Positions 7,619 through 16,927 are shown, counted from the first letter of the stretch. The stretch is 64,000 nucleotides of DNA from Armatimonas rosea (GCF_014202505.1 NZ_JACHGW010000001.1:1426001-1490000), one strand, 5' to 3'. Numbers and translations are program-made. Notes: generated by a model from the sequence alone, not told the origin.

Positions 7619-8765
7619 GAAGCTCTTGGAGGAGAAGAGCCTGCGGGGAGGGCTGCTTTGTCTTGCCATGGCTCCCCTTGCGGGCCTGCACTTTCTGGGG
7701 CTGGAGCTCTACCTGCTTCCCTACCGCCTGGGGATTCGTAAGCGCTACAGGCTCCCCGTGCCCGTGATCGCCATCGGGAATCTCTCGTCGGGGGGGACCG
7801 GCAAGACCCCGATGGCGGCGCTGGTGGGGAGGCTACTGCGCGACGAAGGCTTGCGAGTGGTGCTGCTCTCGCGGGGGCACGGGGGGAGCCATGAGAGAGA
7901 GCCCGGGGCAAAGATCGTCAGCCGCGGCGAGGGCACGCTCCTTCTGAGCGCCGAGGTTGCGGGCGATGAGCCCACCCTCCTGGCCCAGCTCCTCCCCGAT
8001 GTTCCCGTGATTGTCGGGCGGGACCGGCGGGTCTCGGGGGCGCTGGCCTGCGCGGAGTTCGCCCCCGATGTGCTCCTCCTCGACGATGCCCTGCAGTTCT
8101 GGCAGCTCCACCGGGACCTAGATATTGTTCTTTTGGATGCCCGCCGTCCCTTTGATAATGGCTGGATGCTCCCCCGTGGGCTCCTGCGCGAGCCGCCGTT
8201 TCACCTGCGCCGTGCGGGAATTGTCGTGCTCACCCGTGCGGACCAGGTCTCGGGCGAGGCACTGGAGTCGGCGAAGAAGCTCGTCCAGCGCTTGGCTCCC
8301 CAAGCGGCGCTCTTTACCGCCACCCATGCACCGACCGCTTGGGTGAGCCGTACAGGGGGGCAGAAGCCGCTGGAAAACCTTGCCGGCCAGGACGTCGTGG
8401 CCTTCTCTGGGATCGCCGATGGGGCGGCATTTCTCCATTCCCTAGAGCAGCTTCAACTTTCTTTAAAATTTTCCTGTGAGTTTGGGGACCATCATACCTA
8501 CAATAAAGAAGAGACTCTCGCTCTAATTGCCCAAGCCCCCCAGGGAACCTTCGTCACGACGGAGAAAGACCTGACTCGCTTGCTGCAGCTCTGGCCCGTG
8601 GAGGGACCGCCCCTCTGGGCACTCCGGATTCAGATGCAGGTGGCAGACCAGGAGAGTTTTCGCAGGAAGTTAAACTGGTTTTATGGCCGTCCAAGAGAAG
8701 AAACGCAGCAGCACAAAGCGACCAAGCCCGAGCCCTCCGCCAAAGAAAGTGGAGGCGACGGATAA
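7608..8765 (+). CDS. lpxK: tetraacyldisaccharide 4'-kinase
   Basis: 385 aa. LpxK phosphorylates the 4' position of the lipid A precursor using ATP at the inner membrane. The P-loop GNLSSGGTGKTPM is near residue 60, followed by SRGHGG, GDEPTLLA, IVGRDRR and LLDDALQFWQLHRDLDIVLLD (the usual DDGFQ motif appears as DDALQ). TTG 7608 gives MKPEKLLEEKSLRGG and overlaps waaA. The C-terminus is about 40 residues longer than usual and overlaps the next gene by 83 nt, so the last residues may be dispensable. Confidence 0.92.
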   Translation: MKPEKLLEEKSLRGGLLCLAMAPLAGLHFLGLELYLLPYRLGIRKRYRLPVPVIAIGNLSSGGTGKTPMAALVGRLLRDEGLRVVLLSRGHGGSHEREPGAKIVSRGEGTLLLSAEVAGDEPTLLAQLLPDVPVIVGRDRRVSGALACAEFAPDVLLLDDALQFWQLHRDLDIVLLDARRPFDNGWMLPRGLLREPPFHLRRAGIVVLTRADQVSGEALESAKKLVQRLAPQAALFTATHAPTAWVSRTGGQKPLENLAGQDVVAFSGIADGAAFLHSLEQLQLSLKFSCEFGDHHTYNKEETLALIAQAPQGTFVTTEKDLTRLLQLWPVEGPPLWALRIQMQVADQESFRRKLNWFYGRPREETQQHKATKPEPSAKESGGDG

Positions 8766-10848
8766 GCTGGTTCGGGTCTCGCCGTTTGTGCTGGCACCTC
8801 TGGTTGGGCTGGGCCTCTTTCTTTTGTTCCTGCTCTTGCGCCTTCCCTTGGTGAGTAAGAGCCTGATTCCCCCGGCCGTTCTTGCTCTGGGACTGGGAAC
8901 GGGGCTCGCGCTGTGGCAGGGGCAAGGACAGAAAGCGCAGCGTCAGGTCGCCGAGGAGCGCCTCACACACGAGCAAGAAAAGCAGGGTTTTCAGCGACGT
9001 GAGGGCTACCTCAAGGCGCTGGTCGAGGTGGAGCGCCTGCTCCTGGCCGACTCACGTGGGAAGGCGCTGGAGGATGCTCTCCCCCTCCTTGGGGAGGCGA
9101 CCCGCGCGGACCGTATCTACCTCAGCCAGTGCTACTCCGACCAAGGCGAGCTATTTTCTCGCTTGCTCGCGGAGTGGTGTGGCCCGGGGACTACCGGGCA
9201 GATCAACAACCCCGCCCGTAAAGATGTCCCGCTCTCGCAGAGCTTCCCGCGCTGGGTGCAGGTTCTCGGGGACGAAGGGGTCGTGTTGGGGCAGGTGAGC
9301 AGCTTCCCACAGGAAGAGCGCCGCGTGCTGGAGACCCAGGGCATCTTCACGCTGTTTGTGCTTCCCATCAATATCGACGGTGACCTCTGGGGGTACCTGG
9401 CGCTGGAGAGCCGACGTCAGCCGCGGGAGTGGTCTGTGGAGGAGCAGGGCTACCTCAAGATCGCCACGGAGGCGATTACGGGGGCGCAGACCCGGCGTAA
9501 CTCCGAGCAGAACACGCTCCAGCAAGCCCTCCATGATCCTCTGACTGGCCTCTCGAACCGCCGCCGCCTGCGCGAGCAGCTAGAGCTGGCGATCGAGCGC
9601 GCCCAGAAGAACCATACCTCGGTGGTGGCGGTCTACATGGACCTGGACCGCTTCAAGCAGATCAACGACACGCTCGGGCATGCCTTTGGCGACCGCTTTC
9701 TACAGTTCGTCGTGCGGCGGCGCCTGCTCACCACGATTGGGCAAAAAGACCTGCTGGCCCGTGTGGGCGGCGATGAATTTGTCCTGATCATGTGCGAGGA
9801 GAACCACGCCGATATTGTCAATGGGGCCGCTAAGATGGCTGAGTCGCTGCTCAAGGCGCTCACGGAGCCGATCTTGCTGGAAGGGCAGGAGCTGGTGATC
9901 TCGACCAGTATTGGGATCAGCCGCTACCCCACCGATGCCCAGGACGCGGACACCCTCGTGAAGAACGCCGATGTGGCGATGTACCGTGCCAAGGAAGAGG
10001 GACGCGGCGATTTTCGCTTCTTTACCCCGCAGATGAACCGCAGCACGCGGGAGCGCTTCGAGCTGGAGGCGGACCTGCGCCACGACCTGACCCGTGTGGC
10101 CCCCAGCGAGAACTTCACGCTGTTCTTCCAGCCCCAGGTGGATGTGGGGACAGGTCGGATGATCGGGGTGGAGAGCCTGGTGCGCTGGCGCCATGCCAAG
10201 CGCGGCCTAGTCTCGCCGGCAAAGTTCGTTCCGATCGCGGAGGAGACCGGCCTGGTCCAGCCCCTGGGCGACTTTGTGCTCAATGCGGCCTGTGCGCAGG
10301 CCGCGGCGTGGGCCGCGATGGGCTGCCCGCTCCGTGTGGCGGTGAACCTCTCGGCGCAGCAGCTCCGCAACCGGGAGCTACCGCACCAAGTCGGGGAGGT
10401 GCTGGCAAAGCACAACCTTCCCGCCAAGTTCCTGGAGCTGGAGCTCACCGAGACCGCGCTCCTTGTCGATACCAATGGCGCTTTGGTGATCCTCAATGCG
10501 CTCAAGCAGATGGGGATCGCGCTCTCCCTCGATGACTTCGGGGCCGGGTACTCGTCGCTCTCGCACCTGCGTCAGTACCCCTTCACGGTGGTGAAGGTGG
10601 ACCGCTCCTTTGTGAAGTCGATCGTGGGGAGCGTGCGGGACCAGATGGTGGTCAAGGCCCTGATCCAGCTCGCGCATGATCTGGGAATCACGGTCGTGGC
10701 CGAGGGCGTGGAGACGGCACCGCAGTGCGAGATTCTCCACCAGCTAGGCTGTCGGCACTTCCAGGGCTACCTCTTCAGCCCGCCCGTGGACGCCGAGGAG
10801 CTGAGCCGGCGCTTCTTAAAGCCGAACCTGCACGAGCGGGCGGCGTAG
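8683..10848 (+). CDS. membrane-bound GAF-GGDEF-EAL cyclic-di-GMP protein
   Basis: 721 aa. A basic N-terminus precedes two transmembrane segments (about 32-52 and 57-77), then a coiled stretch, a GAF-like sensor (about 105-265), GGDEF (about 275-440) and EAL (about 455-710). The GGDEF site is intact (ARVGGDEFVLI), but the upstream I-site RxxD reads GQKD, so product inhibition is unlikely. The EAL start reads ESLVRW instead of EALVRW. ELTETALL, DDFGAGYSSL and VKVDRSFV are present, so phosphodiesterase activity is plausible. ATG 8683 lies inside the end of lpxK. Confidence 0.9.
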   Translation: MAVQEKKRSSTKRPSPSPPPKKVEATDKLVRVSPFVLAPLVGLGLFLLFLLLRLPLVSKSLIPPAVLALGLGTGLALWQGQGQKAQRQVAEERLTHEQEKQGFQRREGYLKALVEVERLLLADSRGKALEDALPLLGEATRADRIYLSQCYSDQGELFSRLLAEWCGPGTTGQINNPARKDVPLSQSFPRWVQVLGDEGVVLGQVSSFPQEERRVLETQGIFTLFVLPINIDGDLWGYLALESRRQPREWSVEEQGYLKIATEAITGAQTRRNSEQNTLQQALHDPLTGLSNRRRLREQLELAIERAQKNHTSVVAVYMDLDRFKQINDTLGHAFGDRFLQFVVRRRLLTTIGQKDLLARVGGDEFVLIMCEENHADIVNGAAKMAESLLKALTEPILLEGQELVISTSIGISRYPTDAQDADTLVKNADVAMYRAKEEGRGDFRFFTPQMNRSTRERFELEADLRHDLTRVAPSENFTLFFQPQVDVGTGRMIGVESLVRWRHAKRGLVSPAKFVPIAEETGLVQPLGDFVLNAACAQAAAWAAMGCPLRVAVNLSAQQLRNRELPHQVGEVLAKHNLPAKFLELELTETALLVDTNGALVILNALKQMGIALSLDDFGAGYSSLSHLRQYPFTVVKVDRSFVKSIVGSVRDQMVVKALIQLAHDLGITVVAEGVETAPQCEILHQLGCRHFQGYLFSPPVDAEELSRRFLKPNLHERAA

Positions 10849-10850
10849 CC

Positions 10851-11576
10851 CTAGAGGAGCTCCCGCACCCCGACCACGTCCCCGATGACAATAATCGCGG
10901 GGGGGAGGATCTCGCTGACGAGGCTCTCGATGGTAGCCAGGGTTCCGGTGACCACGCGCTGCTCGGGGCACGTTGCGGAGGCGATCAGCGCGACCGGGGT
11001 GCTCTCGGGCCTGCCGTACTGGCGCTGCTTTTCCAAGATCTTGGGCAGGCGTGCCACTCCCATCAGAAAGACCGCTGTGCCGATTAGGGCCGCCGCCTGC
11101 CAGTGGCTCTCGGGGAGGTGGTTGGCCTCGCCCTCCTGCCCGGCAAAGACACAGAACCCAGCGGAGATACCACGGTGGGTGACGGGAATCCCTGCCGCGC
11201 CGGGACCGGCAATCGCGGAGGAGACTCCCGGGACCACGGCGTAGGAGATGCCGTGCTGCCGTAGGTAGGCCGCCTCTTCACTGCCGCGCCCAAAGACAAA
11301 GGGATCGCCGCCCTTGAGCCGCACGACTGTCTTCCCCTGCTGGGCATGGGCGACCAGCGCCTCGTGGATCGCGTCTTGGCGGGGCTGCGACGGTGAGCCG
11401 AGGTCCTTGCCCACATAGAGCCGCTCGGCACCCGCAGGGGCATAGTCCAGCAGCTCTGGGGCGATCAGCCGGTCATAAAGGACCACATCGGCCTGCTGGA
11501 GTGCCTTCAGGCCCTTGAGAGTCAGTAGCTCAGGGTCGCCCGGCCCGGCACCCACCAGATAGACAAAACCGCTCAT
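10851..11576 (-). CDS. cobA: uroporphyrinogen-III C-methyltransferase
   Basis: 241 aa. SUMT uses SAM to methylate uroporphyrinogen III at C2 and C7, giving precorrin-2 for siroheme. Motifs are VGAGPGDPELLTLKG, DVVLYDRL, RLKGGDPFVFGRGSEE and VVPGVSSA. The ATG at 11576 follows GAGGAG and gives the canonical MSGFVYLVGAGPGD; the ORF extends 12 codons further upstream without support. It overlaps the 3' end of the upstream fusion gene by 47 nt. It is the last gene of the sulfur operon and supplies the substrate of its neighbour. Confidence 0.93.
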   Translation of the reverse strand: MSGFVYLVGAGPGDPELLTLKGLKALQQADVVLYDRLIAPELLDYAPAGAERLYVGKDLGSPSQPRQDAIHEALVAHAQQGKTVVRLKGGDPFVFGRGSEEAAYLRQHGISYAVVPGVSSAIAGPGAAGIPVTHRGISAGFCVFAGQEGEANHLPESHWQAAALIGTAVFLMGVARLPKILEKQRQYGRPESTPVALIASATCPEQRVVTGTLATIESLVSEILPPAIIVIGDVVGVRELL

Positions 11577-12801
11577 CACACGCTCCTCGCTCTGCTTGAA
11601 AGGGACAGGCAACCCTCAGCTCCATCCGCCGGTTGGCCTCGTCTAGGTTGCCCGCTGCCAAGAGCGCCGGAATCTCCGAGTCTAAGACTGCCTCCCAGAA
11701 CTGCTGCTTGGCCTCAAAGGTGGACAGGGCTGCTTTTACCCGGGGGCGCCAGCTCCCCAGAAAGCTCGCCAGCTCGCCCAGCTCGGGGGTCAGGATCTCC
11801 TCGACAATGCGCCGCCGCACCCGCTGGGCCAGCGCGGGGCTGCACCCCGCCGACGAGATCGCGACCTGCATCGGCCCGGAGCGCGCGACAGCGGAGAGGA
11901 TAAAGTTGCAGAACTTGGGATCGTCCACGGAGTTCCCCAGCCGCCCCTGCCGATCCGCCTCCTGAAAGACCGCTCGGTTGACGGTCTTATCGTTCGTGGC
12001 CCCGATGGCGACAAAGGCCTCGGCCTGATCGGTGGGCTCCCAGCGCTTAGGGTGCCACTCAAAGCGCCCCTCCGCGTGCCAGCGCTGGAGCTCCGGGGAG
12101 AGCTCCGGGGAGACGACCCGAAGCACCGCCCCGCTCTCAAAGAGCACGGAGAGTTTCTCGCCCGCGACATAACCACCGCCCACGACAACCACAAGCCTCC
12201 CACGCAGGTCGAGATAGACCGGCTGGTAGCTGGGCTTGGGACGCTCGGGGCTCTGGGTGAGGCGCTGCCAGCTCTCTGGGTCGTTGGCGCTCTCCAGGTG
12301 TGAGGCGAGGGCGGCGGGCAGGGGAGCAAGGCGCAGGAGCCCGGAGGCCAGAAGTGGCTTGAACGAGCGGTCGCCCCGCTCTAGCGCCTGCTGGAGGGTG
12401 GGGAGGAGCGCGGGGGTGTAGCGGGCAAAGAGCGGCTGCGGCATGCCGTCGGGGGTGACCGCGACCACCCCAAGCTCACCCGTCTCTTGCGTGCCGAGCC
12501 AGCGGAGCGCCTCCACCGAGAGCAAGGGGAGGTCGCAGGGAACCACAAGGAGGGGGCCCTCTGCCTGAGCCAAGGCCGTTGCCAGCGCGGCGAGCGGCCC
12601 GGCATCGGGGAGGCTGTCCGGGAGGAAGTGGACATTCTGCAGGTCTGCCTCCCGCCCGACAATCGTGATGCGGGTGTGCCCACTCTCCTGAAGCAGGCGG
12701 ATCGTGCGGGTGAGCAAGGTCTCGTCGCCGAGCTTGAGGAGCGCTTTGTCCGCTCCCATCCGACGGCTCTTCCCTCCTGCGAGAATGACGGCTTCAGACA
12801 T
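11530..12801 (-). CDS. MobA-like nucleotidyltransferase fused to precorrin-2 dehydrogenase/sirohydrochlorin ferrochelatase
   Basis: 423 aa with two modules. Residues about 1-190 are a MobA/IspD-type nucleotidyltransferase (LAGGKSRRMGADKALL, VVPCDLPLLS), the family that attaches GMP to molybdopterin. Residues about 200-360 are the siroheme synthase CysG N-terminal module (VVVVGGGYVAGEK, NSVDDPKFCNF, ISSAGCSPALAQRVRR), which oxidises precorrin-2 and inserts iron. A C-terminal tail carries four Cys, partly in the overlap with cobA. ATG 12801 is 16 nt after cysN. A TACACT box at 12809-12814 is 7 nt upstream of the start, so a separate leaderless start is possible. Confidence 0.87.
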   Translation of the reverse strand: MSEAVILAGGKSRRMGADKALLKLGDETLLTRTIRLLQESGHTRITIVGREADLQNVHFLPDSLPDAGPLAALATALAQAEGPLLVVPCDLPLLSVEALRWLGTQETGELGVVAVTPDGMPQPLFARYTPALLPTLQQALERGDRSFKPLLASGLLRLAPLPAALASHLESANDPESWQRLTQSPERPKPSYQPVYLDLRGRLVVVVGGGYVAGEKLSVLFESGAVLRVVSPELSPELQRWHAEGRFEWHPKRWEPTDQAEAFVAIGATNDKTVNRAVFQEADRQGRLGNSVDDPKFCNFILSAVARSGPMQVAISSAGCSPALAQRVRRRIVEEILTPELGELASFLGSWRPRVKAALSTFEAKQQFWEAVLDSEIPALLAAGNLDEANRRMELRVACPFQAERGACDERFCLSGGCRAGRP

Positions 12802-12817
12802 AATGGCTAGTGTATCG

Positions 12818-14344
12818 CTAGATTCCCTCGGCAAAGCCAATGAGGTTGCTCCCCGGGAGAGTGAGGGCCTCTAGCTGGCTCTCGACTGAGGCGCTTGGTT
12901 CGCCAAGAGTTAGGACCACGAACCCATTCTCCGCGAGCTCGGGGCCGGGGGCGCTCTCGACAAATGCGGTGTGCCAGCCTTGCGCTGCGAGCCGTCGCTC
13001 TAAGGTGGCGGCAGCGGCGCGGCTGGGAACCACGACTAGCCCACCGCGGTGGCCGTGGCGCAGCTCCCGCTCGGTGCGGCTCCAGGGCTCGGCGGCGGCT
13101 TCGTGGGCGGAGTCGGGGAGGAGCTCGGTGACCATGCCCGCCGCGACCGGGACACTGGTGGCGGGGTCGAGGAGCAGAAAGCCTCCCAGTTCGCGGCTCT
13201 GCTGGTAGGGGTCGAGCAGGAGCGGCTGCGCGAGGGCGATGGTCACTTGCCCCAGCTCATTGAGGCTCAGGCTGCGTGCTTCCTCGTGTTCGAGTGTCTC
13301 GACCGCGAGCCGGTACTCAATTTTTTCTACTGTTGCCGTTGCCTGACGCGTGGTGTGTGTGGCGATATAGGGCCGTCCGGGGGCAAGCCCCGCCTCACTG
13401 AGCACGCAGACAGTCGCCGTGAAGCGCCGCGCAACTGTCGGTGGGTTCTCGGGCAAGGCGATGAGATCGCCGCGGCTGATATCGACTTCATCGGTGAGCG
13501 TGAGCACGACCGACTCACCCGAGCTCGCCTCTGCGAGGTTGCCGTCGGCGGTGACAATCTCTTTCACCACGGAGCGCTTCCCCGAGGGCAGGGCGATAAT
13601 GGAGTCTCCCGGGCGGACACTGCCCCCCGCGACACGGCCGGCAAAGCCGCGGAAGTTCTGGTGGGGCCGAATCACGCACTGCACGGGAAAACGAAACGGC
13701 TCATCGCCGCGGGTCTCGGCGACCGGCAGGCTCTCTAGCCACTCCAGCAGCGACGGCCCACTATAGTAGGGGGTGTTCTGGCTCCGCTCCACGACATTAT
13801 CGCCCGCCAGCGCCGAGAGAGGAATCGCGGTCGCGGTGACACCCAGCTTGGCCGCAAACGCCGCAAACTCCGCCTCGATCTGGCGGAAGACTCCCTCATC
13901 GAAGCCGACCAGGTCCATCTTATTGATCGCGACGGCTAGGTGGGGAACGCGTAGCAGCGCCGAGAGGGCCGCATGCCGTCGCGACTGTTCTAAGAGCCCA
14001 TTGCGCGCGTCTACCAAGATCACCGCCGCCTGTGCAGTCGAGGCGCCCGTGACCATGTTTCGCGTGTACTGGGCGTGCCCCGGCGTATCAGCGATTATAA
14101 AGCGGCGCTTGGGAGTGGCGAAGTAGCGGTAGGCCACATCGATCGTGATCTTCTGCTCCCGCTCGGCGCGCAGGCCATCGGTGAGGAGGGCAAGATCGAC
14201 CCCGCCATCGTCGCTCTGGCTGGCGCGCTGGATCGCTTCGTACTGGTCATCGGGGATGGCCTTGGAGTCGAAGAGTAGCCGCCCGATCAGTGTCGATTTG
14301 CCGTCGTCCACGCTCCCCGCGGTGGAGAATCGCAAGAGTTCCAT
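12818..14344 (-). CDS. cysN: sulfate adenylyltransferase subunit 1 (GTPase)
   Basis: 508 aa. CysN is the GTPase that drives APS formation by CysD. It has the P-loop GSVDDGKSTLIGRLL, DTPGHAQYTRNMVTG and NKMDLV, followed by EF-Tu-like beta-barrel domains. The last 80-90 residues (from about RELRHGHRGGLVVVPSR) look like a remnant of the APS-kinase CysC domain: no Walker A motif, only the general strand-helix pattern. The start abuts the cysD stop. CysN/CysD are co-expressed in the sulfate assimilation operon. Confidence 0.93.
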   Translation of the reverse strand: MELLRFSTAGSVDDGKSTLIGRLLFDSKAIPDDQYEAIQRASQSDDGGVDLALLTDGLRAEREQKITIDVAYRYFATPKRRFIIADTPGHAQYTRNMVTGASTAQAAVILVDARNGLLEQSRRHAALSALLRVPHLAVAINKMDLVGFDEGVFRQIEAEFAAFAAKLGVTATAIPLSALAGDNVVERSQNTPYYSGPSLLEWLESLPVAETRGDEPFRFPVQCVIRPHQNFRGFAGRVAGGSVRPGDSIIALPSGKRSVVKEIVTADGNLAEASSGESVVLTLTDEVDISRGDLIALPENPPTVARRFTATVCVLSEAGLAPGRPYIATHTTRQATATVEKIEYRLAVETLEHEEARSLSLNELGQVTIALAQPLLLDPYQQSRELGGFLLLDPATSVPVAAGMVTELLPDSAHEAAAEPWSRTERELRHGHRGGLVVVPSRAAAATLERRLAAQGWHTAFVESAPGPELAENGFVVLTLGEPSASVESQLEALTLPGSNLIGFAEGI

Positions 14345-15343
14345 CTAAAAATACCCCGCGCGCTTGCGGTCTTCCATCGCCGCCTCGGAGCGCTTGTCGT
14401 CGCCGCGACCACTGCGCTCGGTCACCCGAAACGTGCGCACTTCCTCGATAATCTGGTCGAGTGTGCTGGCATCGGAGAAGACCGCGCCGGTGACCGTGAT
14501 ATCGCCCATCGTCCGAAAGCGGACGCGGCGCGTCTCGATTTTCTCGCCCGGAAGCAAGGGGAGCAGCTCGGACTCTGCCAGCCAGGTTCCCCGGCGGTTG
14601 AAGACCCGGCGCTCGTGGGCAAAGTACAGCGACGGCAGGGCGATCTCACGGGCCTTGATGTAGCGCCAGATATCGAGCTCCGTCCAGTTGGAGAGGGGAA
14701 AGACCCGGAAGTGCTCGCCGGGCGCTTTTCGCCCGTTGTAGAGGCTCCAGAGCTCGGGGCGCTGGTTTTTCGGGTCCCACTGGCCGTAGCGGTCCCGGTG
14801 GGAGAAGAAGCGCTCTTTTGCCCGCGCTTTTTCTTCGTCGCGCCGTGCTCCCCCTAGCGCCGCATCGGCCCGGAGCTCGTCGAGCGCATCGAGAAGTGTC
14901 CGGGTCTGGAGCGCGTTGCGTGTCGCCTCGGGGCCGCTCTCTTCCGTGACTCGCCCGGCGCGGATCGTCTCCTCGACATAGCGCACCAGCAGATCCGCGC
15001 GTAGCTCCCGAGCGAGGTTGTCTCGGAATGTCAGGGTCTCCTCGAAGTTATGCCCCGTGTCGATATGCAGGAGCTTGAAGGGAATCCGGGCAGGCGCAAA
15101 CGCCCGCGCGGCGAGGTGTGCCAGGACGATAGAGTCTTTGCCGCCGGAGAAGAGAAGCACGGGGCGCTCAAACTGTCCGTAGGTCTCCCGCAGGACATAG
15201 ATGGCTTCGGATTCGAGGGTGGCGAGGGCGGGTTCTAGAGAACCTCTCCCCAACCCCTCACCTAAAGGCAAGGGGCTTTCGGCGACCCCTCTGGCTCCCC
15301 CCTTGCCTTTAGGTGAGGGGGGCTGGGGGGGAGAGGTTGTCAT
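14345..15343 (-). CDS. cysD: sulfate adenylyltransferase subunit 2
   Basis: 332 aa. CysD makes APS from ATP and sulfate. The PP-loop LLFSGGKDSIVLAHLA and LHIDTGHNFEET are followed by NWTELDIWRYI and the C-terminal RSEAAMEDRKRAGYF, all typical. The ATG at 15343 overlaps the sulfite reductase stop (ATGA), which fixes the start. Residues 3-35 are encoded by a 98-bp palindromic element and are absent from ordinary CysD, whose N-terminus aligns from about residue 38 (LATLESEAIYVLRE). Confidence 0.94.
   Translation of the reverse strand: MTTSPPQPPSPKGKGGARGVAESPLPLGEGLGRGSLEPALATLESEAIYVLRETYGQFERPVLLFSGGKDSIVLAHLAARAFAPARIPFKLLHIDTGHNFEETLTFRDNLARELRADLLVRYVEETIRAGRVTEESGPEATRNALQTRTLLDALDELRADAALGGARRDEEKARAKERFFSHRDRYGQWDPKNQRPELWSLYNGRKAPGEHFRVFPLSNWTELDIWRYIKAREIALPSLYFAHERRVFNRRGTWLAESELLPLLPGEKIETRRVRFRTMGDITVTGAVFSDASTLDQIIEEVRTFRVTERSGRGDDKRSEAAMEDRKRAGYF
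15241..15338. repeat. 98-bp palindromic element forming the cysD N-terminus
   Basis: Nested inverted repeats: 15241-15251 pairs with 15328-15338 (11 bp, AACCTCTCCCC), and 15254-15275 pairs with 15299-15320 (22 bp). Only 23 nt separate the inner arms. The element starts 5 bp inside the cysD ATG and is open in the cysD frame, encoding Pro/Gly/Lys-rich residues such as PPSPKGKGG and SPLPLGEGLGRG. Confidence 0.85.
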
Positions 15344-16917
15344 GCCGCTTCCACAAACGCCGTGCGCATCAGCGCACCGAGCTCGTCGTCGCTGGCACGG
15401 TCAACGAAGCTCCCAAAGTCCTCGTCCTCGTCGCGCTCGTTGAGGTAGCCGTTGAGCAGATTTTCCAGGGCGACCGGGACATCGGTCGCGGGGACCTTAC
15501 GCCAGATCGGGCGGACAAACTTCGCATCGCGGCCCAGGCGACCGCCGAGCGAGATATCGTAGCCGTCCACGGAACCGCCCTCGGGGAGCTTGACGACACA
15601 GCCCTGGAGGCCGATATCGCCGATATGGTGCTGGCCGCAGCCGTTGGGACAGCCATTGAGGTTGATCCGCAGGGGCTCATCGAGCGAGACCGTCTTGTCG
15701 AGGTGCCGGACGATCTGCCACATGAGGTTCTTGGTCTCCGTGAGGGCGAGGTTGCAGAACTCACTGCCCGTGCAGGCCACGGCGGCGCGGCGGATCGGGG
15801 ACGCCACCACGGGAAAGCCGATCGCCTCCAGGCCCGCGACCACAGTGGGGACATCGGCCTCCTTCACATTGACAATCAGCAGGTTCTGCTGGTTGGTCGT
15901 GCGGGTATCGCCGGTGCCGTACTCCTTGGCGAGGCGTGCGACCTCGAAGAGCTGCTCGCTGTTCATGCGCCCCGTCAGGACATTGGCCCCGACCCAGAAC
16001 AGCCCGGGCTGGCTCTGTGGATGCACCCCCACATGGTCGCGGAAGTTGTTGGTCGGCTCGGGCCACTCGGCCTCGGTGAGGGCGGGCTCAGGAACCCAGC
16101 TCAGGCGCTTGAGCACCTCTTCTTCGTACTTGGCCGCGCCCCAGTCGGCGACGAGGAACTTGATACGTGCCTTCTTACGGTTCTCCCGGTAGCCCGAGTC
16201 CCGGTAGACCTCGGTGACCGCGCGGAAGGCATCGACCAGCTTGTCGGCGGGAATAAAGAAGTTGAGCTTCTGGGCGAGGAACGGCCGCGTGGAAAGACCG
16301 CCCCCGACCCGAATGTGAAAGCCTTTCTCTCCGTTCTTGATGACGGCTGTCGCCGCGATATCGTTGATCTCCGGCTGGGAGCAGTGCTCGCAGCAGCCGG
16401 TGATAGAGATCTTGTACTTGCGCGGCAGGTCGGCGAACTCCGGGTTGCCGAGGAAGTACTCATGGACCGCCTGGGCGTAGGGCTGGGCATCGAAGGTCTC
16501 GTTGGGATCGAGGCCCGCGACGGGGCAGCCGGTGACGTTGCGTGGGATATCGCCGCACGCTCCAAGCGTGCTGATCCCGACCGCGCTGAACTTGGCAAAG
16601 ATCGCGGGGAAGTCCTGCGGGGCCATCCAGTGGAACTGGAAGTTCTGGCGCGTGGTGATATCGGCGATATTGCGGGCGTAGTCCCGGGTCACTTCCGCGA
16701 CAGCGATCAGCTGGTCGTAGTTGAGCTGGCCACCGGGTACTTTAATCCGTAGCATGAAAAAGCCGTCCTTGGGCTTCTGCTCGTAGAGCCCCAGCCAGCG
16801 CAGGCGGAACATATCGTCGGCATCGATTCCCGCGTAGCCTTCGGCGGCGATCCGCTGCAGGTCGTTCCAGACCTCCAGCCCGCCTTTTTCTTTCTTGATT
16901 CGTTCAACGTCGTTCAT
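15340..16917 (-). CDS. sir: ferredoxin-type sulfite/nitrite reductase (sulfite reductase by context)
   Basis: 525 aa. Siroheme/[4Fe-4S] reductase with duplicated ferredoxin-like and catalytic repeats. In the first half TTRQNFQFHW and a Cys cluster ITGCCEHC are visible; the second half has TTNQQNLLIVNV, ACTGSEFCNLA and INLNGCPNGCGQHHIGDIG. By sequence it could reduce nitrite or sulfite. Its place between cysH and cysD, in an operon that also makes siroheme, favours sulfite to sulfide. ATG 16917 follows GGGAG. The ORF extends upstream into a repeat and is not used. Confidence 0.88.
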   Translation of the reverse strand: MNDVERIKKEKGGLEVWNDLQRIAAEGYAGIDADDMFRLRWLGLYEQKPKDGFFMLRIKVPGGQLNYDQLIAVAEVTRDYARNIADITTRQNFQFHWMAPQDFPAIFAKFSAVGISTLGACGDIPRNVTGCPVAGLDPNETFDAQPYAQAVHEYFLGNPEFADLPRKYKISITGCCEHCSQPEINDIAATAVIKNGEKGFHIRVGGGLSTRPFLAQKLNFFIPADKLVDAFRAVTEVYRDSGYRENRKKARIKFLVADWGAAKYEEEVLKRLSWVPEPALTEAEWPEPTNNFRDHVGVHPQSQPGLFWVGANVLTGRMNSEQLFEVARLAKEYGTGDTRTTNQQNLLIVNVKEADVPTVVAGLEAIGFPVVASPIRRAAVACTGSEFCNLALTETKNLMWQIVRHLDKTVSLDEPLRINLNGCPNGCGQHHIGDIGLQGCVVKLPEGGSVDGYDISLGGRLGRDAKFVRPIWRKVPATDVPVALENLLNGYLNERDEDEDFGSFVDRASDDELGALMRTAFVEAA

Positions 16918-16927
16918 AATATTCTCC

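Noticed and set aside
15313-16752. Long plus-strand ORF (479 codons) antisense to the sulfite reductase gene
   Set aside because: It is the complement of a clear sulfite reductase with all iron-sulfur motifs. Long antisense ORFs are expected in GC-rich coding DNA.
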